Shown here piece by piece: positions 7,826 to 16,551 of a DNA stretch of 64,000 nucleotides. The first letter of the stretch is position 1; each line of letters opens with the position of its first letter. The notes under the pieces are model-generated. The model had not been told where the DNA came from. It saw only the letters and a list, made by a program, of their open reading frames with translations, and searched no databases. The translations under genes were made by a program, and so were the position numbers. This stretch comes from DASUSH01 sp963785155 (GTDB lineage Bacteria > Actinomycetota > Thermoleophilia > Solirubrobacterales > 70-9). The stretch lies in the NCBI GenBank assembly GCA_963785155.1, contig CAWAUB010000007.1:627591-691590 (forward strand). Direction: 5' to 3'.

Positions 7826-8423
7826 GTGCTTCTGTCGCGCCGATTTCGCGACGGCGTCGTCGCCGGTGAGCTCGATCTCGCCTTCCGTCGCTGGAAGCGA
7901 CCCCGCGTCAAGGCCGGCACGCACATGCGGACCGCGTCCGGAATCTTCGTGGTGGACGCGGGTCGAGGTCGTCGACCGCGAGCGGGTCACGGATGCGGAC
8001 GCGCGGCGGGCGGGATTCGACTCGCGCGAGGCGATGTTCCGCGTCCTCGACGGCGGCCGGCGGGGTGGAAGGCAGGCGGAGGGGGAGATCCACCGGATCG
8101 AGCTGCACTACGGGGGTCCCGATCCGCGCGTCGCGCTGCGCGAACGGGCGGAGATCACCGCCGCGGAGCGCGCCGAGCTGGACGCCGCGCTCGCCCGCAT
8201 GGACGGCGCGAGCCGGAGTGGGCCCTGGACCGCCGACATCCTCGATCTGATCTCCGAGCGTCCCGAGACGCTCGCCGAGGAGCTTGCGGCCTCTCGTGGC
8301 GAGGAGAAGCAGCCGTTCAAGCGCCGCGTCCGGCAGCTGAAGGAGCTCGGCCTGACCGAGAGCCTGGAGACCGGGTACCGCCTCTCCCCGCGCGGCCGGG
8401 CGTACCTGAATCTCGGCGGCTAG
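7826..8423 (+). CDS. ASCH-like domain protein with C-terminal helical region (one frameshift near 7960)
   Basis: The N-terminus (RRFRDGVVAGELDLAFRRWK) and the following segment resemble ASCH-type RNA-binding domain proteins. The C-terminal half (TADILDLISERPETLAEELA to RGRAYLNLG) looks like a winged-helix. The gene starts in one frame at the GTG at 7826 and continues in the +1 frame. Deleting one G from the GGG near 7960 gives a continuous VVDAVEVVDRERV. TAGGTT ends 6 nt upstream of the GTG. Product length is about 198 residues. I assign only a possible nucleic-acid-binding role. Confidence 0.6.
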
Positions 8424-8436
8424 GCTGCCACGCCGG

Positions 8437-9608
8437 ATGGCCCTGACCGACCCCTCCAAGCGCCTCGAGGCGATCCCGCCGTACATGTTCGCCGAGCTCG
8501 AGCGGAAGATCGCGGAGAAGACCGGGGCGGGGATCGACGTGATCAGCCTCGGCATCGGTGATCCCGATCGCCCGACCTATCCGCACATCGTCGAGGCGAT
8601 GCGCGAGGCGGCGGCCGATCCCAGCACCCACCAGTACCCGTCGAACCGCGGCCGCCCCGAGTTCCGCGAGGCGTTCGCGCGCTTCTACGGCGAGCGCTTC
8701 GGGGTCGAGATCGACCCCGAAACCGAGGTGATTCCCGCGATCGGCGCGAAGGAGTGCATCTACAACCTCTGTTTCGCCTTCCTCGACGCCGGAGGACGTC
8801 GCCCTCGCCGCCGACCCCGGCTACCCGGTCTACACGGCCGGCCCGGTGCTCGCCGGCGCGGAGGCGGTCCTGATGCCGCTGGTTCCGGAGCTCGGTTTCG
8901 TGCCCGACCTCGATGCGATCGACCCGTTCGCGCTCACGAACGCCCGGTTGCTCTTCCTCAACTACCCGAACAACCCGACCGGGGCGGTCGTCCCTGACGG
9001 GTTCTTCGAGCGGGTGGTCGAGCTCGCGCGCAAGCACGAGATCCTGGTCGTCCACGACAACGCCTATTCGGAAACGACCTACGACGGCTACGTCGCGCCG
9101 AGCTTCCTCGCCACCCCCGGCGCGAAGGAGGTAGGCGTTGAGGTCTTCTCACTCTCCAAGGGCTTCAACATGACCGGCTGGCGCTGCGCGGCGATCCTCG
9201 GCAACGCCGAGGCGATCAAGAGCTACTGGCGGCTGAAGACGAACGTCGACTCGGGGCTCTTCGAGGCCGTCCAGCTCGCCGGTGCCGCCGCCCTCGACGC
9301 GCCGCGCGATGCGCTCGAGGAAATGAACGAGATCTATGCCCGCCGTCGCGACCTGGTCGTCTCGGCCCTGCGCCGAGATCGGCGTCGAGGTCAACGCCCC
9401 TAAGGGCACGATCTACGTGTGGGCGCCCGTCCCGGAGGACCACTCCTCGACCTCCTTCGCCGAGCTGGTGCTCGAGGAGGCCGCCGTTGTCGTCTCGCCG
9501 GGCTCGATGTACGGGCCCAGCGGCGAGGGCTTCTTCCGGATCTCGCTGACGACGCCTGACGAGCGCCTCGCCGAGGCCGTCGAGCGGATGCGCGAGCACC
9601 TCGGCTAG
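8437..9608 (+). CDS. dapL: LL-diaminopimelate aminotransferase-like class I/II aminotransferase (two frameshifts)
   Basis: DapL is a PLP enzyme converting tetrahydrodipicolinate directly to LL-diaminopimelate. Family hallmarks are visible: PPYMFAELERKIAEK, DVISLGIGDPD, HQYPSNRGRPEFREAF, LFLNYPNNPTGAV, and FSLSKGFNMTGWR, which contains the PLP lysine. The reading frame jumps +1 near 8793 and +1 near 9373. Removing one G and one C restores DAGDVALAADPGYPVY and SALREIGVEVN, so two insertion errors are more likely than a pseudogene. Restored length is about 389 residues, typical for the family. TAGGCT ends 10 nt before the ATG. Its position near dapF fits lysine and peptidoglycan precursor synthesis. 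Confidence 0.85.
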
Positions 9609-9652
9609 GCACGGATCCGGGGGAACTGTGAGGGTTCCTTAAGAAAGTTCGC

Positions 9653-9807
9653 TATCTTCCCGCGCCCGCAGATGGGGATCGGCGTTTAGGAAGCTCAAGC
9701 TTTCGGGTAACGACGCCGAGGAATCAAGTAGAGAGACACCGGCCGGGGGGACGCCCTAACCACGATGGTGAGGGTCACGGCCGTCGAAGTCCACACCACC
9801 TGAATCA
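9653..9807 (+). promoter_or_regulatory. Promoter and structured leader of the transporter-like gene at 9808
   Basis: A -10-like TATCTT (9653-9658) precedes about 140 nt of non-coding leader. It contains a nested hairpin. The outer stem is CGGCGT/ACGCCG (9680-9685 with 9713-9718). The inner stem is GGAAGC/GCTTTC (9689-9694 with 9699-9704) around a TCAA loop. An unpaired purine-rich stretch follows, then a CCGGCCGG palindrome. No Shine-Dalgarno sequence is evident before the ATG. I could not match it to a known riboswitch class. Confidence 0.4.
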
Positions 9808-10668
9808 ATGATCGAGCTAGGCATACTGCTCGCGCTTCTCTGCGCGCTCATCGGGAACATCGGCTTCCTGTGTAAGCACCGTGGCGCCGTCGCCGCCCCG
9901 GATGTCCGCTTCTCGCACCCGTGGCAGAGCACCAAGGCCCTGTTCCGCTCGCGCTGGTGGACGATCGGCATGCTCGTCGCGACGCTCGGCTGGTTCTTCC
10001 ACGTCGCCGCGCTGGCGCTGGCGCCGCTCTCGATCGTCCAGGCCGTGATCTCCGGTGGCCTCGTCCTGCTCGTCTGGCCGGCCGAGCGCTGGTTTGGCTT
10101 CAAGCTCGGTCGCCGCGAGTGGATCGGCCTCGGCCTCAGCGCGACAGGCCTGGCCCTGCTGGCCGTGACTGCCAGTCCCGACGGCGCCCACTCGAGCTAC
10201 AACGTCGCTCCGATGCTGGCCTTCGAGGCGGCATTGCTCGCGATCGGCGCGGTGATGCTGCTCCCGCGCACGCACCAGCGGATCGGCGGCGCAGGCGCCG
10301 GCGTCCTCTTCGGCATCGCGGCCGGTGTCCTTATCGGCGTCTCCGACGTCGCCCTCAAGGCGCTCGCGGGGACCGTGCCCTCCGACGTCCTCTCGATCCT
10401 CAGCCCGTGGACGGTGACCGCAATCGTCGCCAGCGTCCTCGCCTTCTTCGCCGTGGCACGCGGCCTGCAGGTCGGTAACGCGATCTCGGTGATCGCCCTC
10501 AGTTCGATCGCCGCCAACTGCGTCGCGATCATCGGCGGCATCCTTGTCTTCGGCGACCCGATGGGCTCGGGCACGATCGAGGTCGTCGCCCGCAGCTTCG
10601 CCTTCGCCGCGGTCGTCGCGGCCGCGGCGCTCATGCCGGGTCCGGTCCGAGCCGCGAAGCCCGCCTAG
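9808..10668 (+). CDS. EamA/DMT-type integral membrane protein
   Basis: The 286-residue product has about nine hydrophobic segments and the internal two-fold repeat of drug/metabolite transporters. The first half spans LGILLALLCALIGNIGFL to GLALLAVTA. The second half spans APMLAFEAALLAIGAVML to FAAVVAAAAL. NIPA-like magnesium permeases are a possible relative. No substrate can be read from the sequence. It stands alone, with a long structured leader upstream and glutamate decarboxylase 32 nt downstream under its own -10 element. Confidence 0.75.
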   Translation: MIELGILLALLCALIGNIGFLCKHRGAVAAPDVRFSHPWQSTKALFRSRWWTIGMLVATLGWFFHVAALALAPLSIVQAVISGGLVLLVWPAERWFGFKLGRREWIGLGLSATGLALLAVTASPDGAHSSYNVAPMLAFEAALLAIGAVMLLPRTHQRIGGAGAGVLFGIAAGVLIGVSDVALKALAGTVPSDVLSILSPWTVTAIVASVLAFFAVARGLQVGNAISVIALSSIAANCVAIIGGILVFGDPMGSGTIEVVARSFAFAAVVAAAALMPGPVRAAKPA

Positions 10669-10700
10669 CCCCGGCGCTCGGTCTCACATAGGCTGCGCCC

Positions 10701-12074
10701 GTGAGTGGCGTTCCCCAAGATCTCCCCGCTCGGTACGGCGGTCGTTTCTTCACCGAGGGGATCCCTACCGATCGGTTCCCCGAGGGTGGGATGGGCGCGA
10801 TCGACGCCTACCAGCTGGTCGAGGAGGAGATGGCGCTCGACGGCGACCCGGCACGGAACCTCGCCACCTTCGTCACCACCTGGATGGAGCTGCCGGCGAA
10901 GAAGCTGATCACGGAGAACCTCCACCGCAACTTCATCGACCACGCCGAGTACCCGCGGACCGCGGAGATCGAGCAGCGCTGCGTCCGGATGCTGGCCGAC
11001 CTCTATCACGCGCCCGGTCCGACCACCGGGGCCCGCTGCCAGGGCTCCTCGGAGGCTGTCATGCTCGGCGCCCTGGCCGCGAAGTGGCGCTGGCGCGCAG
11101 AGCGCGAGAAGGCCGGCCTCTCGACCGACAAGCCGAACCTCGTCTTCGGCGGCGACGTCCACGTCGTCTGGAACAAGTTCTGCCGTTACTTCGACGTCGA
11201 GCCGCGCGAGGTGCCGCTGCAGCCCGACAAGTACGTGCTCGGCCCCGATGACTTCGCCGACCAGGTCGACGAGAACACGATCGCCGTTGTCGCCGTGCTC
11301 GGCACGACGTTCACCGGCCACGCCGGGGACATCGTCGGCATCGACGCGATGCTCTGCGAGATCAAGAAGGAGCGTGAGCTGGACATCCCGCTCCACATCG
11401 ACGCCGCCTCGGGCGGCTTCGTCTGGCCGTTCCTACATCCCGACGAGAAGTGGGACTTCCGGCTCGACAGCGTGCGGTCGATCAACGTCTCCGGGCACAA
11501 GTTCGGGATGGTCTATCCGGGGATCGGCTGGCTGATCTTCCGCTCGAAGGACGACCTCCCCGAGGATCTCGTCTTCTATGAGAACTACCTCGGCCAGGAG
11601 GACGCGACGTTCACGCTCAACTTCTCGACCGGGGCCGCCGTGATGCTCGCCCAGTACTACATGTTCGTCCGGCTCGGGTTCGCCGGCTATCAGGCGGTCA
11701 TGGAGGGGATGCAGAAGAACGCTCGCTACCTCGCCGAGCAGCTGATGGCGACGAAGCGCTTCGAGCTGATCACGGCGAATTCAGCGCAGCTGCCGTTGGT
11801 CGCCTTCCAGTTGGCGGAGGAGCACCCATACGACGAGTTCGACGTCTCAGCGGCCCTCGCCGCCGAGCGCGGCTGGATGGTCCCCGCCTACACGATGCCT
11901 CCGAACGCCGAGGAGGTGACGATCATGCGCGCGCTCGTCAAGGAGAACGTCGGCCACGCCGGAGCGCGGACGCTCGTCGACGACATCGAGAAGGCGTGCG
12001 AGGGGCTCGACCGACACGGCCAGAGCCTCTCCGAGAACGTGCGGAAGAGGGTTAAGCGGGGTTCCGGATACTGA
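10701..12074 (+). CDS. gad: Glutamate decarboxylase
   Basis: This PLP-dependent enzyme decarboxylates glutamate to GABA, consuming a cytoplasmic proton. The 457-residue product has the N-terminal GAIDAYQLVEEEMALDGDP segment, GSSEAVMLGALA, HIDAASGGFV, and the PLP-lysine motif SGHKFGM. Length and order match bacterial GadA/GadB. The GTG start lies 6 nt after TAGGCT, with no ribosome-binding site, so the mRNA is probably leaderless. The 3' end overlaps the convergent ECF sigma gene by 23 nt. No dedicated glutamate/GABA antiporter gene is adjacent. Confidence 0.95.
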   Translation: MSGVPQDLPARYGGRFFTEGIPTDRFPEGGMGAIDAYQLVEEEMALDGDPARNLATFVTTWMELPAKKLITENLHRNFIDHAEYPRTAEIEQRCVRMLADLYHAPGPTTGARCQGSSEAVMLGALAAKWRWRAEREKAGLSTDKPNLVFGGDVHVVWNKFCRYFDVEPREVPLQPDKYVLGPDDFADQVDENTIAVVAVLGTTFTGHAGDIVGIDAMLCEIKKERELDIPLHIDAASGGFVWPFLHPDEKWDFRLDSVRSINVSGHKFGMVYPGIGWLIFRSKDDLPEDLVFYENYLGQEDATFTLNFSTGAAVMLAQYYMFVRLGFAGYQAVMEGMQKNARYLAEQLMATKRFELITANSAQLPLVAFQLAEEHPYDEFDVSAALAAERGWMVPAYTMPPNAEEVTIMRALVKENVGHAGARTLVDDIEKACEGLDRHGQSLSENVRKRVKRGSGY

Positions 12075-12858
12075 GCTTCGCCCGGTCGGCGACGGTCTCG
12101 ACGGGGACGCCCGCCTTGCCCGCCTGACGAAACTCGCGGCAGCCCTCGCAGGCCAGCAGGTGCTCGCGCAGGACACGGCGGCGCAGTGAGCCGCCGCTCA
12201 GTGTCTTCAGCTGTTCGCGGATGTCCGCGCAGCTGGTCTCTCGCGCCTCGCGGCCCTCACGAAGCGCGAGGCGGGCGCGGAAGACGAGCGCCTTGACCCG
12301 CTCCAGTTCGGTTCCAAGCGAGACCGCGACCTCTTCGCCGGGGATCTTTTCGAGACCCGAAAGGAGCAGGGCGTCACGCTGCTCCTCCGGAAGGCGCGCC
12401 ATGTCGGAGAGGATCGAGCGCATCTCCTCGCGATCCGCAACCTGCTCCTCGACCGAGTCCGAGCCAGTCTCCGGTTCGGCCTCGGCGGCGTGCACCTGTC
12501 GCCGGCGCACGAGCGACACGCACTCGTTGCGGGCGATCGCATAGAGCCAGGGCCGGAGCGAGATCGACTCCTGCTCCGGGCCCTCGCGAAGGGCCCGGTA
12601 GGCCTTCATGAAGGTCTGCTGGAGAGCGTCGTCGGCCTCGTCGGCTGAATCGAGCCGTCCGCGGCAGAAGTGGAGCAGCTCACGGGCGTGGCGGTCGTAG
12701 ATCCGCGCGAACGCGGCGCCGTTGCCCTCACGTACGGAGGCGACCAGACGCTGATCCCTCAACCAGCTTTCAGACGGCGATAGTGCGTCGATGGTGGCTC
12801 CCGTTTCTCCCGTGTACCCCTGCAACCAGATATTGGCGGTGAGGGACCCCGGGAACAA
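12052..12858 (-). CDS. ECF-type sigma factor with C-terminal zinc-finger-like segment
   Basis: The product has the sigma region 2 signature (FARIYDRHARELLHFC to LRPWLYAIARNECV) and a region 4 helix-turn-helix (RLPEEQRDALLLSGLEKIPGEEVA). A cysteine/histidine motif HLLACEGC near the C-terminus, with an upstream Cys, looks like the zinc-binding fold of anti-sigma factors. The furthest start is a TTG at 12858, with further TTG codons in frame (near 12823); no ATG or GTG is well placed, so the start is uncertain. No separate anti-sigma gene is adjacent, so control may be internal. The 3' end overlaps glutamate decarboxylase on the other strand. Confidence 0.85.
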   Translation of the reverse strand: MFPGSLTANIWLQGYTGETGATIDALSPSESWLRDQRLVASVREGNGAAFARIYDRHARELLHFCRGRLDSADEADDALQQTFMKAYRALREGPEQESISLRPWLYAIARNECVSLVRRRQVHAAEAEPETGSDSVEEQVADREEMRSILSDMARLPEEQRDALLLSGLEKIPGEEVAVSLGTELERVKALVFRARLALREGREARETSCADIREQLKTLSGGSLRRRVLREHLLACEGCREFRQAGKAGVPVETVADRAKLSIRNPA

Positions 12859-12977
12859 CCGGAGTTACCCGCACTCGTGCCTGCGGATAACTACTTAGAG
12901 GTAAGAAGAGTGGAGCTTCGTGCGCACGCCTGCGCAGCTTTGCTGCAAGTTGCGAGCGTGGGCGGGCGGGTCGCTCG

Positions 12978-13958
12978 CTAGAGCTTGCCCTCGGCCTGGA
13001 AGGTCTCGCGCAGGCCCTCGTCGAGCGGACGCGGTGAGTAGCCGAGCTCCTTCATCGCCTTGTCGTGCTTGGCCCAGAAGGTGACGCCGTCCGCCGAGCT
13101 GATCAACTCGCGCAGGTTCGGTGGCTGGCCCATCAGCTTGCCGACGACCGGGCCGAAGGGGGTCATCACCTTGAGCAGGCCGGTGGGGACGTCACGCTTC
13201 GGCGCCTTCTTGCCGCTCACGTCGGCGAGCGTCTCGATCAGTCCCCGCATCGTCGTGATCTCGCCGCCGAGGTTGTATGACTCGCCGGCCTCGCCCTTGT
13301 CGAGCGCCAGCAGCACCCCTGCGGCGACGTCGTCGACGTGGACCATGTTCATGCCCAGGTCCGCGAAGGCGATCGCCGGCATCTTGCCGTCGAGGAAGTC
13401 GTTCATCTGCTTGCCCAGCGCCGAGTGGTCGGCGGGGCCGTAGACCCCGCCGGGCTGGACGATCACGCACGGCAGGCCTTCGCCGATCAGCCGCATCGCG
13501 ACGTCGTGGGCCTCGGTCTTCGTCTGCTCGTAGTAGGAGGTGTAGCTGTCGCGCGGGTGCTCGTAGGTCTCGTCGACGACCTTGCCGTGAGTGTTCCCGT
13601 ACGCGCCGATCGTCGATATGTAGACGACCTTGGGGACCTTCGCGTCGAGCGCCGCGCCCAGCGCGTTCTCGGTGCCGACGACGTTCGCCTGGCGCATCGC
13701 CTCGTGCTCGGATTTCGGGATCCCGACCTCGTAGACGGCGGCGCCGTGGATGACGGCGTCGCAGCCCTCCATCGCGGCGGCGATCGCGGCGCGATCGGAG
13801 AGGTCGCCGGCGACGAGCGTGGCGCCCTCGGCCTCGAGATCCGCGCCCTTGGCGGGGTCGCGGACGAGGGCGACCACGTCGTCGCCCCGCTCGCGCAGGG
13901 CCTTGACGACGCGGCCGCCGATGAAGCCCGTTCCGCCGGTGACGAAGACCTTGGACAT
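12978..13958 (-). CDS. NAD-dependent epimerase/dehydratase (extended SDR)
   Basis: The 326-residue protein starts with the Rossmann nucleotide-binding motif TGGTGFIGG (residues 7-15) and has the catalytic YxxxK as YEQTK, plus a serine in the STIGAYG segment. It resembles dihydroflavonol-4-reductase-like and hopanoid-associated sugar epimerases; the substrate cannot be fixed. TAGGGT ends 9 nt upstream of the ATG. The start region is divergent from hflX, and the two -10 elements share a TA dinucleotide. Confidence 0.88.
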   Translation of the reverse strand: MSKVFVTGGTGFIGGRVVKALRERGDDVVALVRDPAKGADLEAEGATLVAGDLSDRAAIAAAMEGCDAVIHGAAVYEVGIPKSEHEAMRQANVVGTENALGAALDAKVPKVVYISTIGAYGNTHGKVVDETYEHPRDSYTSYYEQTKTEAHDVAMRLIGEGLPCVIVQPGGVYGPADHSALGKQMNDFLDGKMPAIAFADLGMNMVHVDDVAAGVLLALDKGEAGESYNLGGEITTMRGLIETLADVSGKKAPKRDVPTGLLKVMTPFGPVVGKLMGQPPNLRELISSADGVTFWAKHDKAMKELGYSPRPLDEGLRETFQAEGKL

Positions 13959-13967
13959 CGCGCTCCA

Positions 13968-13977
13968 ACCCTACACT
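13968..13977. promoter_or_regulatory. Bidirectional promoter with interlocked -10 elements (SDR gene / hflX)
   Basis: The sequence ACCCTACACT reads TACACT on the plus strand (13972-13977), ending 9 nt before the hflX GTG. It reads TAGGGT on the minus strand (13968-13973), ending 9 nt before the SDR ATG. The central TA at 13972-13973 is the first two bases of both hexamers. RNA polymerase could melt this site for only one direction at a time. Confidence 0.55.
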
Positions 13978-13986
13978 TGGCCACCA

Positions 13987-15279
13987 GTGATCGAGACTCA
14001 GGCCGGCGTCGAGAACCCCCGCGCGAAGCAGCGCGCTCTCGCGATCGGCGTCTCGGACCACCCGGGCGACGGCATCCTCGACGAGCTCAAGGAGCTCCTG
14101 CGCACCGCGGGTGTGGCAACGGCCGGCGAGATGGTTCAGCGCCGCGACGATCCCGATCCGGATCGCTACCTCGGCCGGGGCAAGCTCGACGAGGCGAAGG
14201 CGGAGATCGGCCGCTCAGGGGCCAACCTGGTGGCGACCGACGACGAGCTCGCCCCCCGCCAGGAGCGGAACCTCGAGAAGGCGCTGGGTGTGCCGGTGAT
14301 CGACCGCACCGCGGTGATCCTCGACATCTTCGCCGACCACGCCCACAGCGCCGAGGGCAAGCTGCAGGTCGAGCTCGCGCAGCTTGAATACGACGTCGCC
14401 CGCCTGCGTGGCCTCTGGACCCACCTCGACTCGCTGGCGGGAGGCATCGGGACCCGCGGCGGCAGCCCGACACGAGGGCCGGGCGAGCGCCAGATCGAGA
14501 TCGACCGCCGTCTCGCTCGCGATCGGATCGCCTCGCTGCGGCGTGAGCTCGAGAAGGTCGAGCGAAGCCGCGAGATCATGCGGGCCCAGCGGACCCGCAG
14601 CGCTCTGCCCACGGTGGCGCTGGCCGGCTACACGAACGCGGGCAAGTCGACGTTGCTGAACGCGCTGACCGGAGCGTCGGTCGGGGTGGGGGAGAGGCTC
14701 TTCCACACGCTCGACCCGACCACGAGCGCCTACGAGCACGACGGGCGGCGCTACCTCGTCACCGACACGGTCGGCTTCATCCGCAAGCTTCCCCACCAGC
14801 TGGTCGAGGCGTTCAAGGCGACGCTCGAGGAGACGATCCTGGCCGACCTGATCGTTCACGTCGTCGATGCCTCCGAGCCCGAGGAGCAGCGCGAGCAGGC
14901 GATCGCGGCGGTGAACTCCGTCCTCGAGGAGATCGGCGCCGACGACGCTCCGCGCCTGCTGGTTCTCAACAAGGTCGACCTGCTCGGCGAGGAGGACCGC
15001 AGCCACCTGGCGATCTCCAACCCCGGCGCGATCCCGATCTCCGCCGTCGAGGACATTGGCCTCGACGAGCTCCGCGACGCGATCGCCGAGGCGTTCGAGG
15101 AGACCCTCCGCCCGCTCGAGGTCCTCGTCCCGTACGACGCCGGCGACCGCCTCTCCGAGCTGCACGAGCTGGCGGGCAAGGTCGAGCGCGAGGATCGGCC
15201 GGAGGGGGTCCTGGTTCGCGCGAAGGTGCCGGCGGCCCTGGTCCATCGGTTCGAGGACCTGGACGTAAACGGCCGCTGA
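13987..15279 (+). CDS. hflX: Ribosome-associated GTPase HflX
   Basis: HflX is a translational GTPase that splits stalled 70S ribosomes under stress. The 430-residue product has an N-terminal HflX domain (LGRGKLDEAK, DNELxPxQ-like TDDELAPRQERNLEK), the GGIGTRGGSPTRGPGE segment, and a G domain with GYTNAGKSTLLN, DTVGFI and NKVD. The GTG at 13987 is chosen because it starts the conserved domain and lies 9 nt after TACACT. An ATG far upstream in the same frame runs antisense through the SDR gene and is not credible. dut follows 14 nt downstream. Confidence 0.95.
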   Translation: MIETQAGVENPRAKQRALAIGVSDHPGDGILDELKELLRTAGVATAGEMVQRRDDPDPDRYLGRGKLDEAKAEIGRSGANLVATDDELAPRQERNLEKALGVPVIDRTAVILDIFADHAHSAEGKLQVELAQLEYDVARLRGLWTHLDSLAGGIGTRGGSPTRGPGERQIEIDRRLARDRIASLRRELEKVERSREIMRAQRTRSALPTVALAGYTNAGKSTLLNALTGASVGVGERLFHTLDPTTSAYEHDGRRYLVTDTVGFIRKLPHQLVEAFKATLEETILADLIVHVVDASEPEEQREQAIAAVNSVLEEIGADDAPRLLVLNKVDLLGEEDRSHLAISNPGAIPISAVEDIGLDELRDAIAEAFEETLRPLEVLVPYDAGDRLSELHELAGKVEREDRPEGVLVRAKVPAALVHRFEDLDVNGR

Positions 15280-15293
15280 TAGCGTCGCCAGCC

Positions 15294-15729
15294 ATGGAGC
15301 TGAAGCTCACTCGGCTCGCCCCACATGCGGTCGTACCGTCGCGAGCCCACTCAGACGACGCGGGGCTCGACCTGTGCGCTGCCGAGTCGAAGTCGCTTGA
15401 ACCCGGCGCCCGAGCCAGCGTCGGCACCGGCCTCGCCGTCGCCATCCCCTCTGGCCACGCCGGCCTCGTCCTGCCGCGCTCCGGACTCGCGGCGAAGCAC
15501 GGGATCTCCCTCGTCAACGCACCCGGCCTGATCGACCCTGGCTACCGCGGCGAGCTACGCGTGCTGCTGCTCAACACCGATCGCGAGGAGACCTTCGAGA
15601 TCGAGCCGGGCGACCGCATCGCCCAGCTCCTGCTCGTCCCCTTCGTCGCCGCGACCCCGATCGAGGTCGATTCGCTCGACGAGACCGAGCGCGGCCTCGC
15701 CGGCTTCGGCTCCTCAGGCGCGCCGCTAG
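15294..15729 (+). CDS. dut: dUTP pyrophosphatase (frameshift in the last codons, near 15722)
   Basis: dUTPase hydrolyses dUTP to dUMP, preventing uracil incorporation into DNA. The motifs are present in order: DDAGLDLCA, LPRSGLAAKHGI, LIDPGYRGEL, GDRIAQLLL and the C-terminal flap GLAGFGSSG. The reading frame stays open antisense into the next gene. Removing one C near 15722 gives a normal ending of Gly-Ala-Arg at the TAG 15727-15729 and a length of about 144 residues. TAGCGT ends 8 nt before the ATG. The stop shares the palindrome CTAG with the stop of the convergent ThuA-like gene. Confidence 0.92.
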
Positions 15730-16551
15730 CCCGCCGGCGAGCAGTTCGCGTCGATCTGGCGCGCGGCGGTGAGGATCCCGCCGAGCAGGTGGTCGCGGTA
15801 CCAGTCGAGCGCGTAGAGGTAGTTCTCGTGGCCCAGGGCCGTGTAGAAGGAGCGGCCGCCCGGCTTGCCCTTTCGCCCGGGGTTGTTGTCGTGGCACCAG
15901 CTCATCGGGTGATCGCCCATGACCCCGCTCGCCGGTGTGCCGCCCGGCAGGTTCGTCGTGTTCGGGTCCGGCGCATAGGTGGACTCGTCGATCGACAGCA
16001 GCACGTGGACATCCGGCCTGGGATTCGTCCGGAAGGAATAGAACTCGTCGAAGATCGTGAGCCGCTCGTCGATGTGCGCCGTGGCCGGGTGATCGGGCGC
16101 CTCGTTCACGATCGTCGCCGTCTGCTCGAGCGGGTGGCTGAGGAAGTAGGCGCCGACGAGCCGCTCGTAGAACGGCCAGTCGTACTCGGTGTCGGCGGCC
16201 GAGTGGATGCCCATGTAGCCGCCACCGCGGCGCACGTACTTCATGAACGCGCGCTTCTGCGGCGCGTCGAGCACCGTCCCGGTCGTGCTGAGGAAGACGA
16301 CGGCCTCGAATCGCTTCAGGTTCGGGAAGCGTGAACTGCGCCGGGTCCTCGGTCGCCTCGACGCGGAAGCCGTTCTCGGCGCCGATCTCCTTGATCGCCT
16401 GGATCCCGGTCTCGATCGAGAGGTGGCGGAAGCCCGTCGTGCGAGAGAAGACGAGGACGTCGAAGCCCTCATCCTCCGCCGTGGCCGCCACCGCGGAGGG
16501 AAGTGCGAGGGCCATGAGCAGCACCGCGACGATCGACATCCTCAGTCTCAT
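15726..16551 (-). CDS. Secreted ThuA-like protein (one frameshift near 16330)
   Basis: ThuA-like proteins are class-I-glutamine-amidotransferase-fold proteins linked to trehalose and other glycoside use through 3-keto intermediates. An N-terminal signal peptide (SIVAVLLMALALPSAVAA) is followed by FDVLVFSRTTGFRH, VVFLSTTG, GGGYMGIHSAADT and LGHENYLYALDW, all typical. The first part is in one frame and the rest is in +1. Removing one C near 16330 gives QFTFPNLKRFEAVVF. The ATG overlaps the stop of the GMC oxidoreductase gene (TGATG) and has AAGGAGG 6 nt upstream, so it is translated as part of that operon. Confidence 0.85.

Noticed and set aside
14987..16334. dUTPase with a 200-residue C-terminal extension
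   Set aside because: The extension is antisense to the ThuA-like gene and follows the normal C-terminal motif; a one-base shift gives a standard stop.
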